Below, in pieces: positions 23,436 to 35,055 of a stretch of 64,000 nucleotides of DNA. Source of the stretch: Rattus norvegicus (taxonomy: Eukaryota > Chordata > Mammalia > Rodentia > Muridae); assembly GCF_036323735.1 (NCBI RefSeq), contig NC_086031.1:45471225-45535224 (forward strand). The letters run 5' to 3'. Numbering within the stretch: position 1 is the stretch's first letter; every line of letters starts with the position of its first letter. The notes under the pieces are model-generated. The model was not told the origin of the DNA, did not search any database, and saw only the letters and a program-made list of their open reading frames with translations. The position numbers and the translations under genes were made by a program.

Positions 23436-23603
23436 TTTTAAAGATTTATTTATTTTATGTATGAGTACACTGTCCCTGTCTTCAGACACACCAGAAAGAG
23501 GGCATCAGATTCCATTATAGATGATTGTGAGCCACCATGTGAACTCAGGACCTCTGGAAGAGCAGTCAGTGCTCTTAACCACTGAGTCATCTCTCCCGGT
23601 CCC
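23436..23603 (-). repeat. B2/B3-type SINE, antisense
   Basis: 'agatttatttattttatg' (tail side), 'cttcagacacaccagaaag', 'gtgagccaccatgtg' and 'aagagcagtcagtgctc', ending in 'tcatctctcccgg'. The whole element is present. Confidence 0.85.
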
Positions 23604-24007
23604 GTCTTTTCAATTCTTAAGATGGCAAACTCCTTTGACCATAATGCAACTGAAATGCATTAAGTATATGCAAAAAAAACACAACACAGAAAACTGATGT
23701 AACATGAAAAATATCAGGCATGTAGATGGTCCTTAGCCACAAAGAATTTTTCATATATAAACTTAATAAAGACACTATGGATAGGTGGCTATTTTGTCAT
23801 ACATGGGTCATAAAAGGAGACAGAAGCACAGAAAACCTGATAAAATTTCAGAGTAGCAAAGCTACTAAGTGGCCTATGTTGGCCTTCTTAACTTTAAATC
23901 CCATTTCCTCTGCATTACTAAAGACCAAAAAAAAAAAAAGAAAGAAAGAAAATAAGAAATATAAAGATGGTTTTCTCTGCTTTAAGACTGGTTTTATTTT
24001 AAATTGG

Positions 24008-24208
24008 ACATCTATGTGTCTGTGAGCGAGTACATGTGAGTACATGTGCTATCTGAGAACAGAGGTGTTAGGTCTCCTGAGCCTGAGTTACAGCCATCTG
24101 TGAGTTGTCTGAGTCTTGACTTGGGTCTAAACTGAACATGGGAACCAAATTTGGGTCCTTTGGAAGAACAGTAAGCACTTTTATCCACTCAACTATCTCT
24201 CCAGCCCC
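24008..24208 (-). repeat. B3-type SINE, antisense
   Basis: A decayed body with 'gggaaccaaatttgggtcc', 'aagaacagtaagcac' and 'caactatctctccagcccc', which is the reversed SINE head. Confidence 0.7.
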
Positions 24209-24537
24209 TGCTTTGTTTTCTTAAGAATGAAGTCTAAGAAATTTCATTTAAGAAAGATGAGGAAGTCAACTGAGATTTCATGATCAGGAGCACTGTTAGA
24301 TGTTTTCAAGGTTTACTCCTGCTCTGTCGCTTTCGTTGCATTCTAGGACTTGTGGTCAGGCCTTTCCTCTTTGCAGGACCCTCACTGGGGCTTTTCAACC
24401 TCTTCTGCCACAGCAAAGGTACCCAGGGGCAGGTGTTTGATTTGGCTTTAATTCATGAACAGAAATGTACCTAATCAACAAGGGTGTGAAAAGATTTCCT
24501 TAAGGTAAGGAAAGAGAAGGCACTTGGAATAAAGAAG

Positions 24538-24840
24538 TGGGAGACTGGGTAGATAATGCATACGGTAAAGCACTTGATGCACAAGTATAAGGACCAGTGT
24601 CTGATCCCCCAAAGCCCAAGTAAACAGGTCTGGCCTAGTGGCCTGGGCTTGCAATCTTGGTGCTAAGGAGACAAATACAGATGGATCCCAGCTGCTTATG
24701 AGCCAGATAGCCTAGCCTAGTAAGTGAGGCCCAGGCCAACAAGAGACTGTATCAAAACATAAGGTAGATGGAGCCTGAGGAATAATTCCAAGGTTGACCT
24801 CAGGCCTACACGTACAGGTGCATCCACAACACAAAACAAG
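24538..24840 (+). repeat. RSINE1/B4-type composite SINE
   Basis: 'gagactgggtagataatgc', 'agcacttgatgcacaag', 'ggcttgcaatcttgg' and 'gactgtatcaaaacataagg' follow the composite order: tRNA-like head, middle, then a 'tgacctcaggcctacac' tail. Confidence 0.6.
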
Positions 24841-25139
24841 TGTATGTCGTTTAGAGCACAATTAAGTGAGTTTCAAGTCTTGAAAGGAAGGCAAAGAGGG
24901 AAGAGAGATCGAGGGGTCAGGTATTCTAAGAAAGGAATAGACACTGCGTCAGTCCTCACCACTATCATATTAGACCAGGCCAGGAACCACAACCTACCTG
25001 TGCATAAGCACGGCCTCTCCCTCACAGTTGAGGTGTCTATGGAAATACCAGGTGATGATACACATAATCCCATACCTATGCCTTCCACAAAAATCCCTCC
25101 AACTGAATACAAATGCCAAGTTCCATTCATCCACTTATT

Positions 25140-25310
25140 TATCCCTTCATTCGTTCACCCAATAAAGATTTACCATATGCCAAACACTGTACTGAATAGT
25201 AGAAAACAAAATAAGCAAGAACAGTCTCTGTTCTCAAGGAGCTCCCAGCTTAGCAATTGACAAAGAGGTATAAACAAACGAGTGCAAACAGTGTTACTGG
25301 GATGTGCTCA
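25140..25310 (+). repeat. Old mammalian repeat ('accatatgccaaacactgt' type)
   Basis: 'ttcattcgttcacccaat', 'ttaccatatgccaaacactg' and 'ctcaaggagctcccagc' follow a very common old mammalian repeat theme. A related piece lies at about 27440-27530. The family is not named. Confidence 0.45.
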
Positions 25311-25839
25311 TTTTGTTAATTAACTAGCATAGCATTGGCAGAGCCACTCTTCAAGCACGAACAGAACCCAATAGGTTCCCCAACATGCTCAACTTGGTTG
25401 ACTGGCTAGTTATCATTTGACCATCATATACCAACCAACACTTAGGCCAAACCAACACTTAGGCCAAAGGTACATTATTAATCACATATTTACCAGCTAA
25501 GTCACGTTCCCAGTGTGTACCATGCCCAAGTCACTGTTTTGTTTTCAAGACAGGAGAATATGTATATTCAGAAATTTCACCCAAATTGTGTAAGAGCAAT
25601 CTTAAACTGGGGCGGTACAAAAGGAGTTCACCAAAACATAGCATGTCATTTCAGGTATGGCCCAGAAAGCAATAAGTGATTCACTTTAACAAACATCCTT
25701 GAGACAGTGTTATATGGGTCAAGCCCCAGTAAAATAAACACTGAGAGACTATCCACACTCTTCTGTAATAGCAAATAAAATCTTAATTCATGTGTGTTGG
25801 AGCTGTGTAATTTACAAAGCCTGAATTATAAAAATTTAT

Positions 25840-26010
25840 ACACCTATATAAGCATAATCTCACTGAATCAACACAACAACCCCTAATTGTAGAAACTATG
25901 TTTCTTCCTAGGGCTGGCAAAGCTGAGGCCAGGTAATGCAGGGACGTACCCAGGGGCCTAAGTGCATCTGATGACACTAGCGCTGGTATCCAGACCTTCC
26001 AACCTCTAGC
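25840..26010 (-). repeat. MIR remnant, antisense
   Basis: 'aacaacccctaattgtag', 'gcaaagctgaggccagg' and 'agcgctggtatccagacc' follow the reversed MIR core. Confidence 0.55.
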
Positions 26011-28180
26011 TGTTTGCTTTATTGTGTTTATGAACTCTGGTTTGGCATTCCCAGCCCAACCAGCTTTGCTACTCACAGAAAGGGAGTCAGAGGGGTAAAC
26101 TGCTATAGTCTCCTACGATCCAACAACTAGATGAGGAGTTACTACAAGCCACTTCGTTCAAAATAAACAAACAAATGAAAAAAACCCACTAATAATCCCA
26201 AAGGTTTGGAGATGATGACAGAATACATTAAGTTCAACTGTTAATACCTGAAATGTATTCTTTTATAATATCTTTAGCATGATCCCCTCTTTCAACAAAT
26301 CCCACTTTACAATCTCTAATCAAATCCTCAATCAGAGAATCATCTCACCATCCCAGATTTATTAAAATTAAGGTGATTAGCCACTCCTGCCTCCACACCC
26401 AGAAACAAGACTAGCACCACCCAGGCATGTTTTGCTGAACTCAGCCTCTCCCAACACTCCCTGGAGTGCCTTTAAAATAACTTGGTCCTTATCCAGATCT
26501 TTAGTTGAACCATAGGCACTTAGGTGGTAACAGGGCTTGACTTGACTTCTCTTAAACTCCCAGCTGACTTTTTGAAGAAGCTTCTAAATAACTCTCAAGG
26601 CAGAGCAGCTTAGAACTCAAGGTTTTCCTTTCCTTGGTTAGCTGTTACAGAGGGAAAGAAAATGCAACTTAATCCAAACAAACACAAAATGAAATCCTCT
26701 TCATGAGAGAACACTCCTCAGACTGAAATGTAAAGCAGCTGCAAACGAGGTCAGGTGTTTGACAAGTACAAGAGGTGTCATCTCTTTTGCAGGTTTCTCT
26801 GCAACATCCCCAATTTAGAAGAAAGGAAAATGACAGATTTAACGAAGGGACTGAAGGTGGCACTGTCACAGTGTCACCTCAAAGTCAGGATGACTAAAAT
26901 AGTTCATTTTCTTAGCAACTGCAGCATATCTTCCTCTGTCCCTTTCTGCCATGGTCCCGTCTTCTCTCAAGCTAGAAATTTCAGGCTTCCTTGAATGTTT
27001 TCCCACCCTTAGTGCCCACCCCACAGCTCACTTTTCCATCTTTCCACATAGTATGGTCATACGTGATACCAAGGGTTAAAAAACAAACAAGGCTTCAGAG
27101 TTGACCTGTAGTGCAACCCCCACTCCACTGCAAATCAACTATCAGGAATCACAGTTTGCTCATCGTGGCTCCAGGATCTCATTGCTAGCGACAGACTTGC
27201 AGCACCAAGGGCAGGGCCCAGCACAGACTAACTAGTAAGCCCTGCATGGACAGGAACAGGCCTTCCCCTCCCTTCTGTGGCCAACCAGGCTGCCCAGAGC
27301 AACCAAGGAGACCTGAAAAGCAACATCATCATCACACTACTCCTCAGCTCTGACTGTCTCCATTGTTCTCCACTGCCCAAGAACAGAGCAGAGCCCAGCC
27401 TGATCTTACTCCTGTCTATGACTCAACTCCAGCCAGGCACACTTGTTGGGTGCCTACCATATGCAAACGTGGTGCTGGATGCTGGGAATGCTGAGATGAA
27501 AGGCACCCACTGCCCGCCATCCAATATAACTCATAAGCTTTCTCAAACAGAATGTGTGTCTAAGAGAGAAATGAGAAGGGGTGAGAGTACATAAAACCAT
27601 CATTGTATCAGAGTGTAGGAAGTGAGGCAGGAGTGGTGAGCACAGAGAGGGCTGTGGGAATGCCACTAAGGGAAGACACACGGCCTCTGTTCTTCCCTCC
27701 TACTCTCAGCTTAACCAAGTCCCACTCCATAAATCGAGGTCTTATTCACTCTAGCCAACACCTCTCCATCTCAGAATTCCTCAAGTGCTTATCAACATCA
27801 CTCATTTTCCGTCATCCCAGGCTGACGTCATCTCTTGTATTTCTGTGGGTTAATTTTTTTAATTACTTTTCTTATATGTAAGTTGTTTTCCTTCCCTGAT
27901 TTATACAGTACAAAGGAAAAGAACAAGATTCTAGACAACCCAATATTATGGAAGTTATATAATAATTATTATGGTAAAGGTTATATACAGGGAACTACTG
28001 ACAGTCACATATAGACACAAAATAAGACTTTTATTTTACTTTTTAAAAGTACACTGTCACCTTAACTGCTAGATCCTGACCTCTTATTTTTTGTGTCTAA
28101 TCCAAAATGAAAGAGAAGAACTTTGGCAGTAAAAATAACTAAAAACATTCCAAAATAAAATCTGCTAAAATAGCAGTTTA
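26011..28180. other. Mostly anonymous intronic sequence
   Basis: About 2.2 kb. Apart from a short old-repeat piece near 27440-27530 and the CRE at 27823, I see nothing identifiable. Confidence 0.45.
27823..27830. promoter_or_regulatory. Perfect palindromic CRE (TGACGTCA)
   Basis: The second full consensus CRE in the Srgap2 intron. Function is inferred from the motif only. Confidence 0.4.
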
Positions 28181-28181
28181 A

Positions 28182-28465
28182 GCTGAGAATGATGTAATTT
28201 CAGTCCTTGGGCAACAGGAGCAAGAGGATTACAAGTTTGAGGTCAAGTTGAGCTAAACAGTGATGAGTTAAGAAGTCAACTTGGGTTGTTGTTTAGTGAG
28301 ATTCTGTCCCAACAATGAAAAAATTGTTAAAGTGTGGTAGTGTACCTCTGTACTTCTAGCACTCAAAGGTGAAGGCAGGATGGTTGGGGGTTAAGCTCAG
28401 CCTCAGCTATATAGTGAGTTTGAGGTCAGCCTGAATGACACAAAACCTTGCCCCCAACCCCCAAG
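28182..28465 (+). repeat. Decayed B1 pair
   Basis: Two B1-like stretches in the same orientation: about 28182-28325 ('caagtttgaggtcaag') and about 28331-28465 ('gtgtggtagtgtacctc', 'tttgaggtcagcctg'). Confidence 0.5.
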
Positions 28466-28475
28466 GCGGGGGAGT

Positions 28476-28820
28476 CTGAGAAATTGTTCAGTCAGTAAAG
28501 TATTTACCATGCAAGCATGATCCCCAAAACCTCTATAAAGAAGCATAGCTAACCTTTGTAAATCTTAGCACCAGCAAGGCAGAGACAGGCAAATACATGA
28601 GGTTTGCTGGGCACAGTCCACCCAGGTTTGCAATATAATCTAATCGTCAAGCCCTAGACAGTGAGGGATCCTGTCTCAAAAAGACAAGGCAGATGGTACC
28701 TAAGGAACAATACTTGACATGACTTCCGGCCTCCACATGTATATGCACACAGGTACATGCATACCCACATGGCATATATGTACGCACACAGAGACACATA
28801 GAAACACACACACACACATT
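28476..28820 (+). repeat. RSINE1/B4-type composite SINE with CA tail
   Basis: 'gaaattgttcagtcagtaaag', 'ccatgcaagcatgatcc', 'ggatcctgtctcaaaaag' and 'tgacttccggcctccac', then CA-rich sequence to 28820. Confidence 0.6.
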
Positions 28821-28884
28821 GAATGAATGATGACAGTTTTCAATTTTTAAAAAATGTTAGTTCTTCAAATAAATTTGTAAGTAG

Positions 28885-29279
28885 TAGAGTGGAAGTAAGA
28901 CTCGATAGATAAAGCACACATACATGGGAACTGGAGTTCAGATCCCAGCACCTATGTAAATATCAGAGAGGCGTGACATCCCATCTATAATCCTAGTCTT
29001 TGAGAGGCAGAAATGGGATCTCCATACAGAGCCAGCTAATTAGCTAGAAAAGCCCAACCATTGAGCTCTGGGTTCAAGTAAGAGTCCCTACCTCGGGCTA
29101 GGGATTTAGCTCAGTGGTAGAGCGCTTACCTAGGAAGCACAAGGTCCTGGGTTTGGTCCCCAGCTCCGGAAAAAAAAAAAAAAAAAAAGAGTCCCTACCT
29201 CAATAAAAAAGATGGAGAACAATCTAGAAAAACATTCAACATCAACCTTTGGCCTCCATAGGCATGTAGTAACATACAC

Positions 29280-29280
<1 letters not shown>
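28885..29280 (+). repeat. RSINE1/B4-type SINE split by an ID element
   Basis: The left part (about 28885-29094) has 'gactcgatagataaagc' and 'gatcccagcacctatg'. The right part (about 29187-29280) continues with 'catcaacctttggcctcc'. A younger ID element sits between them. Confidence 0.65.
29095..29186 (+). repeat. ID SINE nested in an older SINE
   Basis: Near-consensus ID body with 'gcgcttacctaggaagc' and 'ggtttggtccccagctc', then an A-tail. A perfect 15-bp duplication, aagagtccctacctc, lies at 29080-29094 and 29187-29201. It shares the 'acctaggaagc' variant with the ID copy at 33066, a possible sub-lineage marker. Confidence 0.96.

Positions 29281-29310
<30 letters not shown>
29281..29310 (+). 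repeat. (CA)n microsatellite
   Basis: About 14 CA units at the tail of the preceding SINE. Confidence 0.9.
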
Positions 29311-29314
<4 letters not shown>

Positions 29315-29355
29315 AACTATACATACATACATACACAAACAAAAAAAATATATCA

Positions 29356-29470
29356 TGGGCTAGGTGTGGTTGTGGAAATCTTTAATCCCACCGAGTCAAG
29401 GCCAGCCTGGTCTACACAGTGAGTCTCAGCTAAACTGGGCTGAATAATAAAGGCTCTATCTTTAGAAACC
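29356..29470 (+). repeat. B1 SINE with internal deletion
   Basis: 'gggctaggtgtggttgtgg', 'ctttaatcccaccgag' and 'caaggccagcctggtctac'. The central block is shortened. Confidence 0.7.
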
Positions 29471-29484
29471 AAACAAGAGTTGAA

Positions 29485-29680
29485 GGGCTGGATCAGAGGT
29501 TAAAAGCACTGGTGGCTGTTCCAGAAGACCTGGGCTTAAGCACCAGCACCCACATGGCAGCTAACAGTCAACTGTATCTCTAGTTCTACGGGACCCATGG
29601 GCACCGGGCACATACATGACACATAGCCATACATGAAAACAAAATACCCATACACATAAAATAAAAAAAAATTTAAAACA
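29485..29680 (+). repeat. B3-type SINE
   Basis: 'gggctggatcagaggttaa', 'ttccagaagacctggg', 'cagcacccacatggcag' and 'gttctacgggacccatggg', then an AC/AT-rich tail. Confidence 0.75.
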
Positions 29681-30260
29681 AAAATAGTAACTAGAAGCCA
29701 CATACAATCGTGTCAGCACAGTGTTGTCTACTATAGAAGAGAACATTTAAGGCCCTTAACAGACAGCGACACCTTATATCCATCCAGGGGGCAATACTAC
29801 TTCAGCATAATGGAGAATTGATCTTAGCCACAAATCTGTATAAAACTGAAGTAAGCACAAAGGTATCTATTACAGATCAGTGGAGAGAAAGAATTATGAA
29901 GCCAAGACAAACATTTGTATTGAATATAAAATAAAGTTAGATCCTTAGCTCACAGCATTTATAAAAATTAATTCCTGGTGTATTCAACAAATATATATAA
30001 CAAGTAATACTCTTTGAAACTCCTAAAAGAAAATACAAATACATTATAATTTCAGAATAGGAAAAGTATGCATGGGCTTTCAACAAATCCATGTCATAAA
30101 GTGGTAAGACAATATAATAATATAAAGAAATTTACATTGCTCGCATATTGATGCACTCAATAAAAAGAAAATAAACTCTGACAGAAGGTATTTTACCCAG
30201 TAATCGTCAGCAGCCAGAGAGTATAAGGACTACCTATACATCAGTAATAAAATAAGGCAG
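29681..30260. other. Anonymous AT-rich sequence
   Basis: No repeat or exon was recognised. Confidence 0.4.
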
Positions 30261-30261
30261 C

Positions 30262-30420
30262 CTGTATAGGCACCTTCTACAATGCTTGATAACCTAAATT
30301 CAGTCTGCAGGACCCACAAGCTGGAGACAGAGAAACCATAAGTGTCCTCTGACTTATGCACAGTACACATGCATGCAATTGCATGAACATACACACACCA
30401 CAAAATAAATAAATAAATGT
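30262..30420 (+). repeat. Rodent SINE remnant (B3/RSINE1 3' part)
   Basis: 'gtgtcctctgacttatgc' and 'gcatgaacatacacac', then an AAAT-rich tail. The head is lost or decayed. Confidence 0.45.
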
Positions 30421-30984
30421 GAGTAATTTTTAAAGGCACTATTCTGATAGCTAAGATTAAAGGATAGAGCACAGTGAGTTACCATCTTGTCTCACTTATA
30501 TATGTTAATATTCTACTACATATTATAACATTTGTTGTTACATATTATCTGTTTATATACAAAGCTCTGAGATGTAGGAATAATACTATTTTATATTACC
30601 TTCATCTATAAATGAGCAAAACCTTTGAATTTCAATTAATAATCCACAATACTATTTTTTAAATCTCATTACATAAAATCTGTACCTGAGTGTTCATAGT
30701 AGCTTTATTCAAAATAGCCCCAAATAGAAAACAACCCAGGGACCCTTCAGTGAGTAAATGCTCAAGTCACACAGCCATACCATGGGGCAGTATTTAGTAA
30801 GAAATAAGAAATGTACTTTGTTTCTAAAATTACATTATTTATTTGGAATGAGGGTGTCACCCCCAAGTGAGAAGTTCAGGGGACAACTTTTAGGAGTTAG
30901 TTCTTTCCCTTTCTTGTGTGGGTCCCAGAGACTAAAATTTAACACTGAGTCATTTCATGGCCCTATTTTATTATTATTATTGTC

Positions 30985-31208
30985 ATTGTGTGTGCATGTG
31001 TGTGTGTGTGTGTGTGTGTGTGGGTTCACAGACACTTGTGATATGTGTTTGGGATTAGGCAAGAGGCACATGCATCATAGTGCACATGTAGGAATCCAGA
31101 ACAACTCCGTGGAGCTGGTTCCTTCTCCTGCATTTCTGTGGATTCCAGAGATTGAACTTAACTTGCCCGTCTTCCTGATAAGCACCATTAGCTACTGAGC
31201 CATCTGAA
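30985..31208 (-). repeat. B3-type SINE, antisense, with (TG)n
   Basis: A TG run (about 30988-31022) marks the tail. 'gattccagagattgaactt' and 'gctactgagccatctg' mark the head. Confidence 0.65.
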
Positions 31209-31249
31209 TCTAAAGGAATGCATTCTTGAAAAAAGTCAATCTTTTTTGT

Positions 31250-31427
31250 TAATTTTTAAAATTACATTTATTTGTTGTGTATGTGGTGGGTGTGTGTGTG
31301 CCCTGCCGTGGCACACATGTGGAGATCAGAGGGAAATATGAAGTCGATTCTCTTCCCAACGTGTGGGTCCTAGGAGCAAACTCAGGTCATCAGGCTTGCT
31401 GGCAAGCTCCTTAACTCACTGAGCCTG
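31250..31427 (-). repeat. B3-type SINE, antisense
   Basis: 'gtggcacacatgtggag', 'aacgtgtgggtcctagg', 'catcaggcttgctggc' and 'taactcactgagcc' follow the reversed B3 order. Confidence 0.7.
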
Positions 31428-32950
31428 AAAGGGTCAACCTTACAAGGTTACATGCACACGGATCTACTTTTATTATATTCTTGAGATGATAAAATTACAG
31501 ACATGGAAAAGAGATTATGGTATCAGTAACTACAGGACTAGGGATGGAGCATGGAAAGGCACAGTGTAAAGAGTGGAAGAGGACAAGGTTACAAGTGCAA
31601 TATGAAGGATGTTCGTGCTGATTGAACTGGTCAGTATGTTACCTAGATCAATGTTAAGGTCCTAGTTGTGACACTGTACTATCATTTTGAAAGTTATTAA
31701 GTACTGAAGAAAACTAAAGTTGTACACAATCTCTAATATTCTTATATCTACAAGCAAATATATACAAATCTCAAAATAAACTATTTCAAAAATGACTCAC
31801 AAAAAATAAGCCTGTAGTAGTAACTGAAATAAAATAAAATAAATCATCAGAAAGTAATGTGAATAATATCTATATCCTACCACTGAGATGGCAATCATCA
31901 CCCTCCCTATCAACCAACCTCACCAACATGACTTACCATCCCCTACCCACAGGGCCATCCTCTCTCTGCAGTTCTCTCACTGTGTCTGTATTATCTATCC
32001 ATACCTACAATAGGTTGAAGTACTTTAAAGACAGAAATGTTTCTTTCTTTATGAGTATGTCCACAACCTAACAGCACCAGGCACATAGTGAGTTCTATAG
32101 GAATGGGTGCTACGTTTAGTTCATTCTTCCTGTTCATACAAAGTGTCCCAATACTAGAGGAAGTAAGGATGGGAGGGAATTGGGAAGAACAAAACCCAGT
32201 AGTCAACAGCCAGGAGCCAAGGCCTTGCAAGTTTCATGAATAAAAGTCTACCTAGAGCGCATGGTGACAGCAGTTCATTCAGCAACCCCGCCCCCAACCC
32301 ACCCGCTCTGATTTCAAGCTCTGCAAATGACAGAAGAACACAATGAAAAGGTGGGCTGGGCTGGGCTCTAGAAAGGAGTTTAAAGGCTAGCTGACAGCCT
32401 TTTTCCAGAAATGATTAAACTCAAGAATTGCCCAGGGACAGAAGACTATTCTAAATACTAAGATCACTCAGAAACCTCACACTCTGTGTCTGGGCAAACA
32501 TATTTGGCTGGTGGAATAGAGAGAGGGTTCCCACGCCCTGAAAACAATGAGAACTCCTCACTCCTACTCCAAATAGTTTGAGCATAAAAAGGCACAAGCA
32601 GTTGCTCTGCTGCTCCTAATGTTATCGGATAATTTTTCAAATTCTTACTCAATTACATATCACTCTTATCTGCAACCTTCACAGGGCAAACAGTCCTGCT
32701 TTCACATCATGCCTACGAAGCTCACAGAACACAGTACCCCTCCCAAGTAATTCCTGCTCTTGTAAGCATTAGATCATTCAATGTTGGGTCTTGAATGAAA
32801 GAGTAAGATGCATGTATGTGTTCTACGTGTATATTCATGCTCTTTTCTTCTAAGACCAAAAGAGGGAAATGGAACACAAAGGTAAAAACCTAGGCAGTGT
32901 CTGTTTCTGCCAGGATAATGATTAACTCTTTTGCTGCTGAATCCAGAAAA
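31428..32950. other. Mostly anonymous sequence with an L2-like remnant
   Basis: 'caggcacatagtgagttc' near 32080 suggests the 3' end of an old L2 (about 31990-32110). No exon was recognised. Confidence 0.45.
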
Positions 32951-32954
32951 ACTG

Positions 32955-33065
32955 GCATTTCTGGACCCATGCCTTTAACCCTAGAGGCCAGCCTGGTCTA
33001 CAGAGAATGTTCCAGGACAGCCAGGACTACATAGAGAAATTCTGTCTTGAAAAACGAAGGAAGGA
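32955..33065 (+). repeat. B1 SINE, shortened
   Basis: 'catgcctttaaccctag' joins directly to 'aggccagcctggtctac', so the central block is missing. It ends in an A-rich tail in which the next ID element inserted. Confidence 0.75.
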
Positions 33066-33171
33066 GGGCTGGGGATTTAGCTCAGTGGTAGAGCGCTTAC
33101 CTAGGAAGCGCAAGGCCCTGGGTTCGGTCCCCAGCTCCGAAAAAAAAAAGAACCAAAAAAAAAAAAAAAAA
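33066..33171 (+). repeat. ID SINE inserted in a B1 tail
   Basis: Near-consensus ID body followed by a long A-tail broken by 'gaacc'. A perfect 17-bp duplication, gaaaaacgaaggaagga, lies at 33049-33065 and 33172-33188. Confidence 0.96.
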
Positions 33172-33201
33172 GAAAAACGAAGGAAGGAAAGAAATAAGGA
33201 G

Positions 33202-33203
<2 letters not shown>

Positions 33204-33273
<70 letters not shown>
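33204..33273 (+). repeat. Compound (CT)n(CA)n microsatellite
   Basis: About 15 CT units followed by about 19 CA units. Confidence 0.97.
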
Positions 33274-33275
<2 letters not shown>

Positions 33276-34455
33276 AGAAAGATGTAATCAGCACAAATCA
33301 GTTAACCAGATCCATCCTTTGGTGGTCAGAGTTGGTGGTCAGAATACTACTGTTGTTTGGGGTGGGGAAGTAGGTATTTCAAAACTGTGTTATTATTAGC
33401 CTTAACACACTCAAATCAAAAATTTCATTAATACAAGTAACAGACGCCATCTACCCCAAATGCTACAATGTTTGCTGACACCAAAGAGCTGAGACAACTT
33501 ACATCACCACAAACCACTGAATATAGATGAAGAGATACTGCATAATTGACTTTAAAGATGCCTAAAACATATGGCCTATTTATGTCAAAGACAAAACTTA
33601 AACCAGGAGGAGGAGCTCTAAGAAATGCCCAGGACAGGTCTAATCTGACTTCTATCTTTCTCCTGAGACAATAATCAGTTTCTGGACTCTGTGGCAACTC
33701 ACTTAATGTAAACCATACTTCTTTTGATCCTGCATCCTAAAAAGAAATGGTATTGCATCTTTTCACTATCTAGTTGAGAACTGAAATTCTGAGGGTGGAA
33801 TGGCTTGTTCAGGATCAAGTAACTCGTCCTACAATACCCTAAAACCTCTCTTCCCATGAATGTATTTCTCAAATGCTTACAGCATGAAAATATGCGCCAT
33901 AGTTTTATTAATGATGCTCATTTTAAAACAACAGGCTGTTGCTTAGCCTATGCACTAAGGGAAAAAAAACCTTTGAAAATATTCCAACTATTCCTCCATC
34001 TGTCCACCTATAAGACACATCTTCCCATCAGACCATAATATTTGGGCAAATACCACTTAGCTAGAGCCCACCTCTATGTGTGCATGAACTATCCAGGCAC
34101 AGGCACTAGTGTTGTCCTAAGGACAGTTTTTATACCCATAAGTAGAAATGTCTCCTACAAGAGATATCTTTAATCTCTTAAATAAGCAAGAACAATAAGC
34201 TCTAAAACCTTTAAAAAAAAAAAAAAAGCCAACCAACAAACAAAAAACTCAGAGATGCTCTAATTTAACTCCTAATTTCACAAATGAGAAAACCAAGACA
34301 TGGACATGTTACATATGTGCCAAGAATACATTTAGAACATTGTGTTAACTGTTTTGATCTTTTAACTAAGACACTGGGAAATGAGAAAAGTCAACTAAAG
34401 ATGTATAACATCTCAGAATATCAAAGCGTTTTCAAATGAACTCTTTTGTTGTTGG
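33274..34455. other. Anonymous sequence with possible decayed MIR pieces
   Basis: MIR-like phrases lie near 34255-34320 ('cacaaatgagaaaacc'). Otherwise nothing identifiable. Confidence 0.4.
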
Positions 34456-34457
34456 CA

Positions 34458-34602
34458 GTGGTGGTATTTTGAGACAGAGCCTCCTGTAGTCCAGTCTGGC
34501 CTTCAGCTCACCATGTAGCCAAGGATATCTAACTCCTGATCCTCCTGATCCTCCTGCCTCTATGCTAGGCTTACAGGTACATGCCACATCTCCAGCATCC
34601 AA
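34458..34602 (-). repeat. B1-like SINE, antisense, old
   Basis: 'ttgagacagagcctcctg', 'ccttcagctcaccatg' and 'cctcctgcctctatgc'. It contains a local duplication of 'gatcctcct'. Confidence 0.65.
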
Positions 34603-34659
34603 ATGAATACTTTAATTTGAGCCTCACAGCAGTATTAAGTCAGCCTGGGCGAGTGCCCT

Positions 34660-34848
34660 GTTTTCATCACTTACTTACTGTTGTGCTTTAGAGCAAGTCA
34701 TTTAACCTCATTTTGCTTCACCTGTGAAACTGGGACGATACTAGTTACCTCATAGAGCAATTGGGAAATTCTTAAACTAATATATGTAAAGCTTTCAAAA
34801 CATCGCTTAGAACTATGAGGCCCTTAATAAATGCTAACCATCTTCATT
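34660..34848 (+). repeat. MIR SINE
   Basis: A relatively complete MIR: 'gagcaagtcatttaacctc', 'gtgaaactgggacgatac', 'gttacctcatagagc' and 'cccttaataaatgctaac'. Confidence 0.8.
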
Positions 34849-34948
34849 ACTAGCGAAAGCCAGGAACTGTTGTCTATTTTGCAGTTAGGAAAAACAGCTC
34901 CAAAATAACTACCTGTAGCCAAGATGCCTCCCAAAGAGCAGCCTCCTT

Positions 34949-34985
34949 GCGCACACACATACACGCACTCGCGCACACACGCACG

Positions 34986-35055
<70 letters not shown>
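34949..35055 (+). repeat. (CA/CG)n microsatellite, about 107 bp
   Basis: A CG-interrupted left part (34949-34998) and a pure CA right part (about 28 units). Confidence 0.97.
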
